A stretch of DNA of 29,575 nt, taken from NCBI GenBank assembly GCA_964411425.1, contig CAYPKW010000030.1, positions 1 through 29,575 of the forward strand. The letters run 5' to 3'. Made by a program: the position numbers and the translations under genes. Source of the stretch: CAYPKW01 sp964411425 (GTDB lineage Bacteria > Pseudomonadota > Alphaproteobacteria > Dongiales > Dongiaceae). The notes below the pieces were generated by a model that was given only the letters and a program-made list of their open reading frames with translations, was not told the DNA's origin and did no database searches. Below, one piece after another: positions 1-8,448 of the stretch (position 1 is the stretch's first letter; each line of letters opens with the position of its first letter).

Positions 1-296
1 TTCATGCCGGCATGGCCCATGGCGATGCCGTCGGTGACGGTGATGGTGGTGAATTCGCGCGGCGTGCCGCCGGCGGCCTTGACCCCCTGCTTCGCCGCCT
101 GCGCCTGGCGCGAGAGCGAGATGTTGCAGGGCGCCGCCTCGTTCCAGGTGGTGACGACGCCGACGAAGGGCTGCGCGATCTCCGCCGCGGTCATGCCCAT
201 GGCGTAGTAGTACGAGCGATGCGGCGCGCTCGCCGGGCCCACCGATACATGGCGGCTCGGCAGCCTCGATTTGTCGATGCGGGATGGCGCGGTCAT
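1..296 (-). CDS. ilvD: Dihydroxy-acid dehydratase, N-terminal part (runs off window)
   Basis: Only the first ~98 codons lie in the window; the gene continues beyond base 1. The product dehydrates 2,3-dihydroxy-3-methylbutanoate and its isoleucine-pathway analogue to 2-oxo acids, the penultimate common step of branched-chain amino acid synthesis in the cytosol, with an Fe-S cluster. The visible N-terminus carries the family's opening blocks: APHRSYYYAMG, then QPFVGVVTTWNEAAPCNISL with the cluster cysteine in the NEAAPCN block, then FTTITVTDGIAMGHAGM. The ATG at 296 begins MTAPSRIDKSRLPSRHVSVG, and GAGAGG lies a short distance upstream. A hairpin with the features of a terminator separates it from the upstream gene. 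Identification is secure; the start is likely but other nearby starts are possible. Confidence 0.93.
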   Translation of the reverse strand, partial: MTAPSRIDKSRLPSRHVSVGPASAPHRSYYYAMGMTAAEIAQPFVGVVTTWNEAAPCNISLSRQAQAAKQGVKAAGGTPREFTTITVTDGIAMGHAGM

Positions 297-341
297 GGCC
301 TGGCCTCTCGGTCGGTCGCAGGGTGGCCGGCAAAGGATAAC

Positions 342-358
342 GAGCGGCCGCGCCGCTC
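342..358 (-). terminator. Probable intrinsic terminator between the 202-residue protein gene and ilvD
   Basis: Read on the minus strand this is GAGCGGC, a GCG loop, then GCCGCTC (perfect 7-bp stem), followed by GTTATCCTTT. The tail is only moderately T-rich. It lies 12 bases past the stop at 370-372, so it could end the valS-side transcript before ilvD. Confidence 0.45.
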
Positions 359-369
359 TGCAATGATTT

Positions 370-978
370 CTACCGCCGCGCGACCTGGCGGAGCTGCTGC
401 TGCAGCACGTAGAAGGTGGCGAGCGGCGAGGTGTCCGTGATGACGACGCTGAAGGTGACACTCTCGCCCGGCGCCACCGCGCCGCCGCTGAAGGTGACCG
501 AATCGTACGGCTCCTCGATCTCCTGGTTGACCTGGAAGCTGCTTGAGGTGAACGGCCGGCCCACCGTGGACGCCTGGCCGAACGACAGGCCGTCGCCGTA
601 GCTGCTGTGGGCGTCCAGCGTCTCGCGCAGCTCGAGCTCGTACTGGAGCCAGCGGTCGTCGGTATGGTTGATCGCCACCTTGGTGATCGCGAACCCGACC
701 AGGTGCTGCGTGCCGACCCGGTTGCCGAAGGCGGCGCTGAGCCCGTGGATAACCAGGATCGGCTGCTCCGCGCCGGTTACCTCCTCGACGACGACGAAGG
801 GGTCCGCGGCGCTCCCAGTGCCGCCGACGCTCAGGATGCGGAAGCCGCCGAGCTCGTCGCTGAAGATCAGTCCTTCCCGGCCGAGCGGCTCGGCCCCGGC
901 CTCTCCGCAAGACGAACCCACGGCCAGAGCCAGGCCCGCGAACGCGCCGAGGAAGGGCCGGCAGGACATTTCCGGCAT
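370..978 (-). CDS. Hypothetical secreted protein, 202 aa
   Basis: I do not recognise a named family. The N-terminus (MPEMSCRPFLGAFAGLALAV) has a charged start and hydrophobic stretch ending near GSSCGEAGAEP, consistent with a Sec signal peptide; a lipoprotein-type cysteine is also conceivable. The mature part is rich in beta-prone segments (VAINHTDDRWLQYELEL, a TFSGGAVAPGESVTFSVVITDTSP segment) suggestive of a beta-sandwich exported protein. The second Met (969) is an alternative start. It follows valS on the same strand with a 36-base gap, so cotranscription with valS is likely, and a probable terminator follows it. Coding is supported by the signal peptide and by its position between valS and the terminator. 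Function unknown. Confidence 0.72.
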   Translation of the reverse strand: MPEMSCRPFLGAFAGLALAVGSSCGEAGAEPLGREGLIFSDELGGFRILSVGGTGSAADPFVVVEEVTGAEQPILVIHGLSAAFGNRVGTQHLVGFAITKVAINHTDDRWLQYELELRETLDAHSSYGDGLSFGQASTVGRPFTSSSFQVNQEIEEPYDSVTFSGGAVAPGESVTFSVVITDTSPLATFYVLQQQLRQVARR

Positions 979-1014
979 TATCGGCCGCGCCCGCGGTACC
1001 TGTAAAGGCGACGC

Positions 1015-3699
1015 TCAGGTCTCGGTCAAACGCTGCAGCGCATGGACGAGCTTGGCGCGCTGGGTGGAGTTCTCGGCGAGACGCCGGCGCTGTTCCTCGA
1101 CCACCTCGGGCGGCGCCTTGGCGAGGAAGCCGGTGTTGGCCAGCTTCTTCTCGACCTTGCCGATTTCACCGTCGGCGACGCGAACTTCCTTGGTTAATCG
1201 GGCCTTCTCCTGCTCGATGTCGATCACGCCGGCCAGCGGCAGGATTGCCGTCGCCCCCGGCAGCACGATCTGCACCGACCCCTTGGGCGCCGGCGCGTCC
1301 GTCGCCTCGGCCGAGGCGAGCCGCGCCATGCCGAGGATCGCCTCGCGGTGCGCCGCCAAACGGTCGCGCGCGGCGCCATCGGCGGCCCCGATCCGCATCT
1401 CGATCTTCGCGCCCAGCGGCACGTTCATCTCCGAGCGCACGGTGCGGATCTCGGACACCAGCCGTATCACCCACTCGATCTCGGCCACGGCGGCGGCGTC
1501 GATCAGGCTGTCGTCCTGCCCGGGCCAGGCGGCCGTGATAAGCGGCCCCTCGCTACCGGAGGGCCGCATGTGCGCCCACAGCTCCTCGGTAATGAAGGGC
1601 ATGAACGGGTGCAGAAGGTGGAGGAGCCGTGCCAACGCCCAGCCGGTGGCGGCGCGTGTCTCCGACCTGGCTTCGGGTTCCGCGCCGGCGAGAATCGGCT
1701 TCACGAATTCCAGGTGCCAGTCGCAGAACTCGTGCCAGACGAAGCGGTAGAGGATGTTGGCCGCTTCGTCGAAGCGGTAGCCGGCGATCGATTCGTCGAG
1801 CCGCCGCACCGTCGTCATCAGCCGCCCGACGATCCATCGATTGACAGTGCCGCGGCATCGCCTCGGATCGAACGCGGGATCGACGGCGCAACCGTTCATC
1901 TGGCAGAACCGTGCCGCGTTCCACAACTTGGTCGCGAAGTTGCGATAGCCTTCGATGCGGCTTTCCGCCAGCCGCAGGTCGCGCCCCGGCGCCGCCAGCG
2001 CCGCCAGCGTGAAGCGCAAGGCGTCGGCGCCGTACTTGTCGATGGCATCGAGCGGGTCGATGGTGTTGCCGCGCGACTTGGACATCTTCTGGCCGCGCTC
2101 GTCGCGCACCAGGGCATGGATGCATACGTCGCGGAACGGCACCTCGCCCATGAAGTGCAGGCCCATCATCATCATGCGCGCGACCCAGAAGAAAATGATG
2201 TCGAAGCTGGTGAGCAGCGCGTCGCCCGGGTAATACCGGATCAACTCGGGCGTCTCGTCCGGCCAGCCGAGAGTGGAGAACGGCCACAGCGCCGAGGAGA
2301 ACCAGGTGTCCAGCACGTCCGGGTCGCGGGTGAGCGCCGCCGGCCCGCCGTAATGGCGCGCCGCCGCTGCCGCTGCCTCGGCTTCCATCGACTCGACGAA
2401 TACCCGTCCGTCCGGCCCGTACCAGGCCGGCACCTGATGGCCCCACCAGATCTGCCGCGAGATGCACCACGGCTGGATGTTCCGCATCCACTCGAAGAAG
2501 GTGGCTTCCCATTGCTTCGGTACGAAGCGGGTGCGGCCCTGCTCCACGGCGGCGATGCAGGGTTTCGCGAGGGTCGCCGCGTCGACGTACCATTGGTCGG
2601 TCAGCCAGGGCTCGACCGCGACGTCCGAGCGGTCGCCGTAGGGCAGCATGATCTCGCGGTCCTCGACCGCCGCCACCAGCCCTTGCGCGCCAAGGTCGGC
2701 CAGCACTCGCTCGCGCGCCGCGTAGCGGTCGAGACCGCGATAAGGGGCGGGCACGGCGTCGTTGAGCCTGGCGTCGGCATCGAAGATGTTGACCAGGGCA
2801 AGCCCGTGGCGCCTCGCCACCTCGAAATCGTTGAAGTCGTGGCCCGGCGTGATCTTGACCGCGCCGCTGCCGGTCTCCGGATCGGCATGGCTGTCGGCCA
2901 CGATCGGCAGGCGCCGGCCCACCAGCGGCAGTATGGCGTGCCGGCCTACCAAGTGGCGATAGCGGGCGTCATCCGGATGCACCGCCACGCCGGTATCTCC
3001 CAGCATGGTTTCCGGCCGCGTCGTCGCGACCACGATGTGCGCGTTTTCAACGCCCTCCACCGGATACTTCAAGTGCCACAGATGGCCTTTGACCGGCCGC
3101 GGCACGACTTCCAGATCCGAGATCGCGGTGTGCAGCTTCGGGTCCCAGTTCACCAGCCGCTTGTCGCGGAAGATGAGACCCTGCTTGTAGAGGTCGACAA
3201 ACACCTTGCGCACGGCGACCGACAGGCCCTCGTCCATGGTGAAGCGCTCGCGCGGCCAATCGGGCGAGGCGCCGAGGCGGCGAAGTTGTCGGGTAATGGT
3301 GCCGCCGCACTGGGCCTTCCACTGCCAGACGCGCTCGATGAAGGCGTCGCGGCCGATGGCCTTCTGGCTCTTGCGCGCGCCTGCCTGCCGGGCGAGCTCG
3401 ATGCCCTCGGTCGCGAGCTGACGCTCGACGACCATCTGCGTCGCAATGCCGGCGTGGTCGGTGCCCGGCTGCCACAGGGTATCGCGGCCGCGCATCCGGT
3501 GATAGCGGATGAGGATGTCCTGCAAGGTGTGATTGAGCGCATGGCCCATGTGCAGGCTGCCCGTGACGTTGGGCGGCGGCATCATGATGGTGTAGGGCCG
3601 CGCCGGGGAATTGGGATGGGCGGCGAAGGCGCCGCTCTGTTCCCACGACGCGTAACGCTTCGCCTCGACCTCGGCCGGGCGAAAGTTCTTGTCCAGCAT
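1015..3699 (-). CDS. valS: Valine--tRNA ligase
   Basis: Class Ia aminoacyl-tRNA synthetase charging tRNA-Val with valine, 894 residues, within the usual size for the alphaproteobacterial enzyme. The HIGH-type signature appears as HMGH at residues 50-53 after PPPNVTGSL. The editing (CP1) domain spans roughly residues 220-360 (TTRPETMLGDTGVAV, then GSGAVKITPGHDFND). KMSKS is at residues 538-542. The anticodon-binding region follows, and the C-terminal ~60 residues form the charged coiled-coil arm typical of ValRS. The ATG at 3699 gives the expected MLDKNFRPAEVE start. It lies 61 bases downstream of popZ on the same strand, a common alphaproteobacterial arrangement, so the two are probably cotranscribed. 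Confidence 0.98.
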   Translation of the reverse strand: MLDKNFRPAEVEAKRYASWEQSGAFAAHPNSPARPYTIMMPPPNVTGSLHMGHALNHTLQDILIRYHRMRGRDTLWQPGTDHAGIATQMVVERQLATEGIELARQAGARKSQKAIGRDAFIERVWQWKAQCGGTITRQLRRLGASPDWPRERFTMDEGLSVAVRKVFVDLYKQGLIFRDKRLVNWDPKLHTAISDLEVVPRPVKGHLWHLKYPVEGVENAHIVVATTRPETMLGDTGVAVHPDDARYRHLVGRHAILPLVGRRLPIVADSHADPETGSGAVKITPGHDFNDFEVARRHGLALVNIFDADARLNDAVPAPYRGLDRYAARERVLADLGAQGLVAAVEDREIMLPYGDRSDVAVEPWLTDQWYVDAATLAKPCIAAVEQGRTRFVPKQWEATFFEWMRNIQPWCISRQIWWGHQVPAWYGPDGRVFVESMEAEAAAAAARHYGGPAALTRDPDVLDTWFSSALWPFSTLGWPDETPELIRYYPGDALLTSFDIIFFWVARMMMMGLHFMGEVPFRDVCIHALVRDERGQKMSKSRGNTIDPLDAIDKYGADALRFTLAALAAPGRDLRLAESRIEGYRNFATKLWNAARFCQMNGCAVDPAFDPRRCRGTVNRWIVGRLMTTVRRLDESIAGYRFDEAANILYRFVWHEFCDWHLEFVKPILAGAEPEARSETRAATGWALARLLHLLHPFMPFITEELWAHMRPSGSEGPLITAAWPGQDDSLIDAAAVAEIEWVIRLVSEIRTVRSEMNVPLGAKIEMRIGAADGAARDRLAAHREAILGMARLASAEATDAPAPKGSVQIVLPGATAILPLAGVIDIEQEKARLTKEVRVADGEIGKVEKKLANTGFLAKAPPEVVEEQRRRLAENSTQRAKLVHALQRLTET

Positions 3700-3760
3700 C
3701 GGCGATCCGGAAGTCCCTATGGGTAGTCTTACGAGCGGCGCGGCGGCGACCGCCCCACGC

Positions 3761-4434
3761 TCAGAGATCGTCCTCCGCGCGGCGCGAAAGCCGCTCGATC
3801 TCCTTGCGCACCAGCCGCTCGACCAGCAGCGCCAAATTGGCGTCGAGCCACTCCTTGAGCATCGGCGCCAGGGTTTCGCGCACCAAGTCCTCGATCGTGC
3901 GACCGCCGCCCATGGGAGCCTCGCGCGTGCGCATGACCGAGCGCGCCAGTTCGCTGAGCGCCCCGGCCGAGGCGGCGGCGGCGTCCTGCGAAATCAGCTC
4001 GGGTGTCGTGTCGCTCGCGGGTGGCACGGCTTGGCCCTCCATGTTCGTTGCGGGTGGCGTTACGGTTTCCTGCGGCCCCGGAGCCTCCGGCCCCACTTCC
4101 TCGGTCAACAGCAGCACGTCGTTGTCGCCGCCGGGCGGNNNNNNNNNNNNNNNNNNNNNNNNNNNNNNNNNNNNNNNNNNNNNNNNNNNNNNNNNNNNNN
4201 NNNNNNNNNNNNNNNNNNNNNNNNNNNNNNNNNNNNNNCCTCCGGCCCCACTTCCTCGGTCAACAGCAGCACGTCGTTGTCGCCGCCGGGCGGCGGCGCC
4301 GGTGCCGCGGCGGCCGGCGCGGGCGCCGCGCTCTCCGCCACGTCGGGCGGGCTGCCGTCCTCCGCAATGACGCGCCGGATGGAGGCGAGGATCTCCTCCA
4401 TCGACGGTTCTTGCGGCCCGCGCGGATCGGTCAT
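3761..4434 (-). CDS. popZ: PopZ-like polar organising protein (DUF2497), interrupted by an assembly gap
   Basis: The N-terminus, MTDPRGPQEPSMEEILASI followed by RRVIAEDG, is the hallmark helix of PopZ/DUF2497 proteins, and the C-terminus (LVRETLAPMLKEWLDANLA, then LVERLVRKEIERLSRRAEDDL) is the conserved oligomerisation region. Between them is a Pro/Ala/Glu-rich linker. PopZ forms a polar matrix that tethers chromosome-segregation and cell-cycle proteins. A 100-N gap (4139-4238) falls in the linker and, as assembled, shifts the frame. The same 55 bases flank the gap; deleting 155 bases (N run plus one copy) joins the two frames exactly and gives a 172-residue protein. Upstream, GTGTTACACTATG on the minus strand (around 4490-4502) may be a -10 region, but no good -35 is visible. 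Confidence 0.9.
4084..4293. other. Scaffold gap flanked by identical 55-base ends (assembly artefact)
   Basis: Bases 4084-4138 and 4239-4293 are identical over 55 bases and are separated by exactly 100 N. Collapsing to one copy (removing 155 bases) brings the two popZ frames into register. This is the pattern left when two contigs that share a terminal k-mer are scaffolded instead of merged. Confidence 0.93.
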
Positions 4435-4538
4435 CCTCTGCTCCTAGCCTCACCCCCGTCGGCGGGCCGGACGGCCATGCCCCAGATCTCCATAGTGTAA
4501 CACAATTTCCCGGCGTCGCCGTCGCCCTCCGCGAAACC

Positions 4539-5888
4539 TCACTCGATCGACGGCCCGACCCCCCAGAGCTTGTCCCGGACCTCGTCGTAGTGCCGTTCGA
4601 CATCGTAGTACTCCACCGGCAGGGCGATCTGGTCGCCGGTCATCCTGCCGACCGCCGCCAGCACCCGAAAGGCCGCCACCACCTCGTCGCGTCGGGCGCG
4701 GACCAGACTGACCTGGGCGACGAGGTACTCCTGCTCGGCATCCAGGATGTCGAGCACGGTCCGGGCGCCGACCGACGCCTCCTGGCGGACGCCCTCAACG
4801 GCGATCCCGGTGGCGTCGACCTCGGCCTGGAAAGACAAGATGCGGGCGCGCGCCGTCTCCAGCGCCTGCCAGGAGCTGGTCGCGACCTGCGCCGCCCTGC
4901 GGCGCTCGGCGTCGAGCTGTTGGCGGCGCTGGGCAACCCTCTCCTTGGCCTCGCGGACGAGCGAGTACTCGGCGCCCGCCTGATAGAGAGGAATGACCAA
5001 TTCCGCGATCATCGACGCCGATTCCGATCGCGACTTGTCGCGCCCGATGTCTTCGTCGTGCCGCAGCTCGCCGTTCAACGTCAGCGTCGGCAGCAGTTCG
5101 CCGAAGATCACGTCGACGCGCGCCACCGCCGCCCGTTCGGCGAACTCGGCCGACAGCACGTCCGGATTCGCCGCCGAGCCGGCGACTGTTTCTTCCTCGC
5201 TCGCCGGCAAATTGCCCGGCACCGTCGCCTCGCTCAGCGTGTCCGGGTACTGGCCGACGACTTCGCGATACGCCGCCTGCGAAGCGATCAGGTCGCCCTG
5301 CGCCTGCACGCGCTGGGCTGTCGCCCGTGCCAGCCGAGATTCGGATTGGGCCACGTCCGTGCGCGTGATCTCGCCGACCTCGAAGCGATCGTTCGAGGCG
5401 TCGAGCTGGCGGCCGAGCACCTGCTCGTTGTTGGCGGTCAACTCGAGGACCGCCTCGTCGCGCGCCACGTTGACGAACGATTCGACCGTCTGCACCAGCA
5501 CCGCCTGCTCGACCGACGCCAGCCGCGCGCGTTGCGAGAGGACGAGGTTTTCCGCCTCGTCCGTGCCGGCTACGGTTCGCCCGCCGCGGAACAGCGGCTG
5601 TTCCACCGCGACGCTCGCCGAGCGCGGCGTGCGCGTTTCGGCGCTGCCGACGACGCTGTTGTTCTCCCACACGGTGCCGACGCGGCCTTTGACGAACAGG
5701 CGGGGGAGCCAGCCGGAACGCGCCTGCGGCACCCGCTCGTCCACCTGCCGGAGCTCCGCCCGAGCCGACTCCAGGTTAGGATTATTAGCATAGGCCAGAG
5801 CCAGCGCCTGCTCAAGCGTCGTCGCCGCCACCGGCCCGGCGGCGCAGACCGCAACGCCGATGACGGCGGCTGAGAGCCGGCACGCCAT
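4539..5888 (-). CDS. TolC-family outer membrane efflux/secretion protein (first of two)
   Basis: A 449-residue outer membrane channel protein of the TolC superfamily (PF02321 repeats). A signal peptide (MACRLSAAVIGVAVCAAGPV, cut near AATT) precedes the family's opening TTLEQALALAYANNPNLESAR. The two OEP repeats show the usual heptad-rich helices and the LPLYQAG/VPLFxGG-type turns (here VEQPLFRGGRT and VIPLYQAGAEYS). The conserved late block VLDILDAEQEYLVAQ is present. The ATG at 5888 was chosen because it starts the signal peptide; GAGAGG directly abuts it, closer than usual, so the exact start is less certain. It sits 129 bases downstream of pcm, a known alphaproteobacterial pairing. No pump genes adjoin it, so its partner transporter is unknown. 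Confidence 0.92.
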   Translation of the reverse strand: MACRLSAAVIGVAVCAAGPVAATTLEQALALAYANNPNLESARAELRQVDERVPQARSGWLPRLFVKGRVGTVWENNSVVGSAETRTPRSASVAVEQPLFRGGRTVAGTDEAENLVLSQRARLASVEQAVLVQTVESFVNVARDEAVLELTANNEQVLGRQLDASNDRFEVGEITRTDVAQSESRLARATAQRVQAQGDLIASQAAYREVVGQYPDTLSEATVPGNLPASEEETVAGSAANPDVLSAEFAERAAVARVDVIFGELLPTLTLNGELRHDEDIGRDKSRSESASMIAELVIPLYQAGAEYSLVREAKERVAQRRQQLDAERRRAAQVATSSWQALETARARILSFQAEVDATGIAVEGVRQEASVGARTVLDILDAEQEYLVAQVSLVRARRDEVVAAFRVLAAVGRMTGDQIALPVEYYDVERHYDEVRDKLWGVGPSIE

Positions 5889-6017
5889 CCTCTCAGCCCG
5901 GCGCCGACCGACCTCGCTCCGTATCGTCCTCCCCAACGCCTGCCCCCGCGCTCGCCCCTCGGCTCGTACCTTACCGGCGCAATCCGGTGCGTGCAACCCT
6001 CCGCGCCGCGGTCCAAC

Positions 6018-6668
6018 TCAAAACACAAAACCCGGCTCGGCTTGGAAGCCCGGCAGCGGATCGACCGCGGCATCGAAGATCGTCCGGCTCGACACCAGGC
6101 CACCGGTCCGCGTCATTAACGTGGCGCGGCCGGGACGCCCGCCTCCCACCACGGCGACGAGGCGCCCACCCTCGGCCAACTGGTCGACCAGCGCCGGCGG
6201 CAGCGCATCGACGCCGCCGTCGAGCAGTATCACCTGAAACGGCGCGTGCCGGGCGCTGCCCGCGGCCAGCGGACCGTCGAGCAAGACCACGTTGTCGATG
6301 GCAAGTTCGCGGAACAACTCGGCCGCCCGTGCCGCCAGCGCCCGGTCGCTCTCCAATGCTACTACCGTGCCGGCCAGCCGCGCCAGGACCGCGGCCGAGT
6401 ACCCGGTGCCGCAGCCGATGTCGAGCGCCACGTCGCCGGGCCCTACCCGCGCCGCTTGCAAGAGCCGGGCCAGCACCGCGGGTTCAATGAGCGAGCGCCC
6501 GCCCGAGATCGGTATATCGTCGTCGACGTAGGCGACGCCCCGGAGCGCGGGTGGCACGAACAACTCGCGCGGCACCGTTTCCAGCGCCGCGATCAGTCTT
6601 TCGTCCGTCACCTTGTTGGGACGAATCTGGCTGTTGACCATGTTGAGCCGCGCGGCCGCGAAGTCCAT
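6018..6668 (-). CDS. pcm: Protein-L-isoaspartate O-methyltransferase-like protein
   Basis: A 216-residue SAM-dependent methyltransferase of the PCMT family, which repairs isoaspartyl residues in damaged proteins. Visible blocks are NMVNSQIRPNKVTDERLI, VPRELFVPPALRGVAYVDDD, the substrate loop region GGRSLIEPAVLARLLQAA, and the SAM motif I ALDIGCGTGYSAAVLARLAG. The C-terminal half is weaker, as usual in the alphaproteobacterial paralogues found next to tolC, so isoaspartyl activity is inferred, not certain. The start at 6668 (MDFAAARLNMVNSQ) matches the family N-terminus; an upstream in-frame extension does not. A strong sigma70-type promoter lies about 55 bases upstream. Confidence 0.88.
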   Translation of the reverse strand: MDFAAARLNMVNSQIRPNKVTDERLIAALETVPRELFVPPALRGVAYVDDDIPISGGRSLIEPAVLARLLQAARVGPGDVALDIGCGTGYSAAVLARLAGTVVALESDRALAARAAELFRELAIDNVVLLDGPLAAGSARHAPFQVILLDGGVDALPPALVDQLAEGGRLVAVVGGGRPGRATLMTRTGGLVSSRTIFDAAVDPLPGFQAEPGFVF

Positions 6669-6722
6669 GTGTGTCTCTGCCCTGCCGCCGGGATCGAACC
6701 GCAATACCTTCGGGTGCGAGCG

Positions 6723-6751
6723 GTTATAGCGGCCGCCAATGGGGCTGGCAA
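6723..6751 (-). promoter_or_regulatory. Promoter of pcm
   Basis: On the minus strand TTGCCA (6746-6751) is followed after 17 bases by TATAAC (6723-6728). Both hexamers match the sigma70 consensus at five of six positions. The predicted RNA start, near 6716, gives a leader of about 48 bases before the pcm ATG. Its -35 overlaps that of the tRNA-Cys promoter on the other strand. Confidence 0.6.
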
Positions 6752-6774
6752 TGTACGGCGCGCAAGCGTATACC
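6745..6774 (+). promoter_or_regulatory. Probable promoter of tRNA-Cys
   Basis: CTGGCA (6745-6750), an 18-base spacer and TATACC (6769-6774). The predicted start is near 6781, about 23 bases before the mature tRNA. The -35 shares five of its six base pairs with the -35 of the divergent pcm promoter. Confidence 0.45.
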
Positions 6775-6803
6775 TCGCGCCCTCGCGCCGGCCCGTGGCG
6801 CGC

Positions 6804-6877
6804 GGCCCGGTGGCAGAGTGGCTATGCAGGGGACTGCAAATCCCCGTACGTCGGTTCAATTCCGGCCCGGGCCTCCA
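6804..6877 (+). tRNA. tRNA-Cys (anticodon GCA)
   Basis: A 74-base cloverleaf including an encoded CCA. The acceptor stem GGCCCGG pairs with CCGGGCC, followed by discriminator U and CCA (6875-6877). The anticodon arm is GGGGA-CTGCAAA-TCCCC, giving anticodon GCA for cysteine. The T arm is GTCGG-TTCAATT-CCGGC. The D-arm and overall sequence closely resemble bacterial tRNA-Cys. It stands alone between pcm and the second tolC. Confidence 0.96.
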
Positions 6878-6912
6878 GCGCAGCCTAGCCGGGTTGTTGG
6901 CGCGCCGGATTG

Positions 6913-6931
6913 TAGCGCCGCGGCGGCGCTA
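6913..6931. terminator. Hairpin overlapping the stop codon of the second tolC
   Basis: Perfect inverted repeat TAGCGCCG-CGG-CGGCGCTA (8-bp stem, 3-base loop). The TAG stop of the minus-strand tolC (6929-6931) is inside the stem. Neither strand has a clear T tract after it, so it may be a weak or Rho-assisted terminator, or may simply protect the 3' end. It also lies 36 bases after the plus-strand tRNA. Confidence 0.35.
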
Positions 6932-8254
6932 TTCGCTCAACGGGGTCGCCGTCTCCGGCCTGGCCGCGCCGACCGCGGCGGCGAGCCGTCCCTGCGCCGA
7001 CAACAGGCGATGCACGGCGAAGACGTAGGCATAGTTTGCCGTTACCAGTTCGTCGCGCGACAAGTACAGCTCGTTGTCGGCATCGAGCAGGTCGAGCAGG
7101 CCGCGCTGGCCGATGCGGAACTGGTCGGCATAGACGGCGCGCGTCTGCGCGCTGGACTGCACCTGGCCCTCGAGGATCTGGACATTGGCGCGGGTCGTCT
7201 CGACCGCGTTCCATGACACGCGGACGTCTTCCGAGACTTGGCGTTCGCTGATCCGCACGCGATCGCGCGCTTCGGACAACCGATGCTTGAACTCGCGAAC
7301 GCGCGCCGAGTCGGCGCCGCCGCGGTAAAGATTCCAGCGGATCACGACCTGCGCCCGCCCGTCGAAGTCATTGGCGGTGCGACCGCTGGGATTATGGAAA
7401 TGCTGGCCGCTCAAATGCAGGCGGAGATCCGGATAGTAACTCGCCTCCTGCTGCACTACGTCCTGCTCGGCCGCAATCACGTCGGCGCGGGACAGCGCCA
7501 CCGTCGGGCTCGTCTCCAGCGCGCTCCCTACCGCCTGATCGACGGATTCCGGCAGCAGGTCCTCCGGCGCCGCGACCGGATCGAGGGCGTCGGGCACCTG
7601 TCCTACCACCCGCTGGTAGAACGCCCCGGCGTTGAGCAAGTCGCCCTGCACGCGAACGGTGGCCGACCGCGCCGCCGACAGCCGCGTTTCCGCCTGGCGA
7701 ACGTCGGCGAGGTTGCCGGCGCCGGCCTCCAGGCGCAATTGCACCTGCTTCAGCGTGTCCTCATGGGTCGCGACGTTGTCCTCGGCGATGCGTACCCGCT
7801 CGCGGTGACGTTGCACGTCGAGGAACGACTCGACCGCATCGAGCCCGACGAATTCCGTCGTTTCGGCGACCCGGTACGCGGCCGAGTCGACGCGCCCTTT
7901 CTGCCGCTCCACCTCGCTGTCGGCAAAGAAGCCGTCGAAGATGAGCTGGCTTAACGTAAGGGTTTCTTCGCTGTGACTCAGGATGCGACCGTTGTCGTAG
8001 CCGAGACCGTCGGTCGTCGAGTTCTCGGAGAACTGGCCCCCGGACTCGGTGCGCAGGTCGATCTGCGGATAATAGAGGGCGCGCGCCTGCGTCAACTCTT
8101 CATCCACCGCGAGCCGATTGTTCGAGACGGCGCCCACCTCCGGGTTGCTGCCGATCGTCAACTCGACCGCCTCCTTCAGCGAGGTGGCCCCCGCCGCCGC
8201 CGCCCAGCCGACAACCAACGCCGCGACCGCCGCGCCACGCAGTCCGGTCCTCAT
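6929..8254 (-). CDS. TolC-family outer membrane protein of a type I secretion system (LapE/AggA-like)
   Basis: 441 residues with a signal peptide (MRTGLRGAAVAALVVGWAAA, cleavage near AGATS) and the family start TSLKEAVELTIGSNPEVGAV. Two PF02321 repeats follow; the features LSQLIFDGFFADSEVERQK and VIRWNLYRGGADSARVREF are typical of the type I secretion branch (TIGR01844-like). It would form the outer membrane exit duct for the HlyD adaptor and ABC exporter encoded just upstream on the same strand. The ATG at 8254 has GGGGGA about nine bases ahead. A 194-base gap with its own promoter-like sequence separates it from the adaptor gene, so it may be expressed partly independently. It differs clearly in sequence from the tolC at 4539-5888. 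Confidence 0.92.
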   Translation of the reverse strand: MRTGLRGAAVAALVVGWAAAAGATSLKEAVELTIGSNPEVGAVSNNRLAVDEELTQARALYYPQIDLRTESGGQFSENSTTDGLGYDNGRILSHSEETLTLSQLIFDGFFADSEVERQKGRVDSAAYRVAETTEFVGLDAVESFLDVQRHRERVRIAEDNVATHEDTLKQVQLRLEAGAGNLADVRQAETRLSAARSATVRVQGDLLNAGAFYQRVVGQVPDALDPVAAPEDLLPESVDQAVGSALETSPTVALSRADVIAAEQDVVQQEASYYPDLRLHLSGQHFHNPSGRTANDFDGRAQVVIRWNLYRGGADSARVREFKHRLSEARDRVRISERQVSEDVRVSWNAVETTRANVQILEGQVQSSAQTRAVYADQFRIGQRGLLDLLDADNELYLSRDELVTANYAYVFAVHRLLSAQGRLAAAVGAARPETATPLSE

Positions 8255-8400
8255 CGTGTCGTCCCCCATGCAACGCGATCCCGCGCGGCCCGCTATCCCA
8301 CCGGCCGCGGCGATACCGCCGCTCAAAACCTGGCGCCGCAAGCGATCCACCCCCTCGCCAATGACCGACGCGAATCGTCGCCCAGCCATCGACGCGGCGA

Positions 8401-8429
8401 ATCGTAGCAGACATTCAACGCCCCGGCAA
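8401..8429 (-). promoter_or_regulatory. Possible promoter of the second tolC
   Basis: On the minus strand TTGCCG (8424-8429), 17-base spacer, TACGAT (8401-8406). It lies in the 194-base gap between the adaptor gene and tolC; the leader would be about 140 bases. Next to it the 11-base unit CAACGCCCCGG occurs twice in tandem. Confidence 0.35.
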
Positions 8430-8448
8430 CGCCCCGGCAGCAAAATTG

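Noticed and set aside
1348..3726. 792-codon plus-strand open frame opposite valS
   Set aside because: The minus strand encodes a full valine--tRNA ligase with all motifs; the long antisense frame is a by-product of GC-rich codons.
4084..4293. A genuine 55-base tandem duplication in popZ
   Set aside because: The exact 100-N spacer, the same 55-base length at the second gap and restoration of frame on collapse all favour an assembly artefact.
4590..5873. 427-codon plus-strand open frame opposite the first tolC
   Set aside because: Antisense shadow of a clearly identified TolC-family gene.
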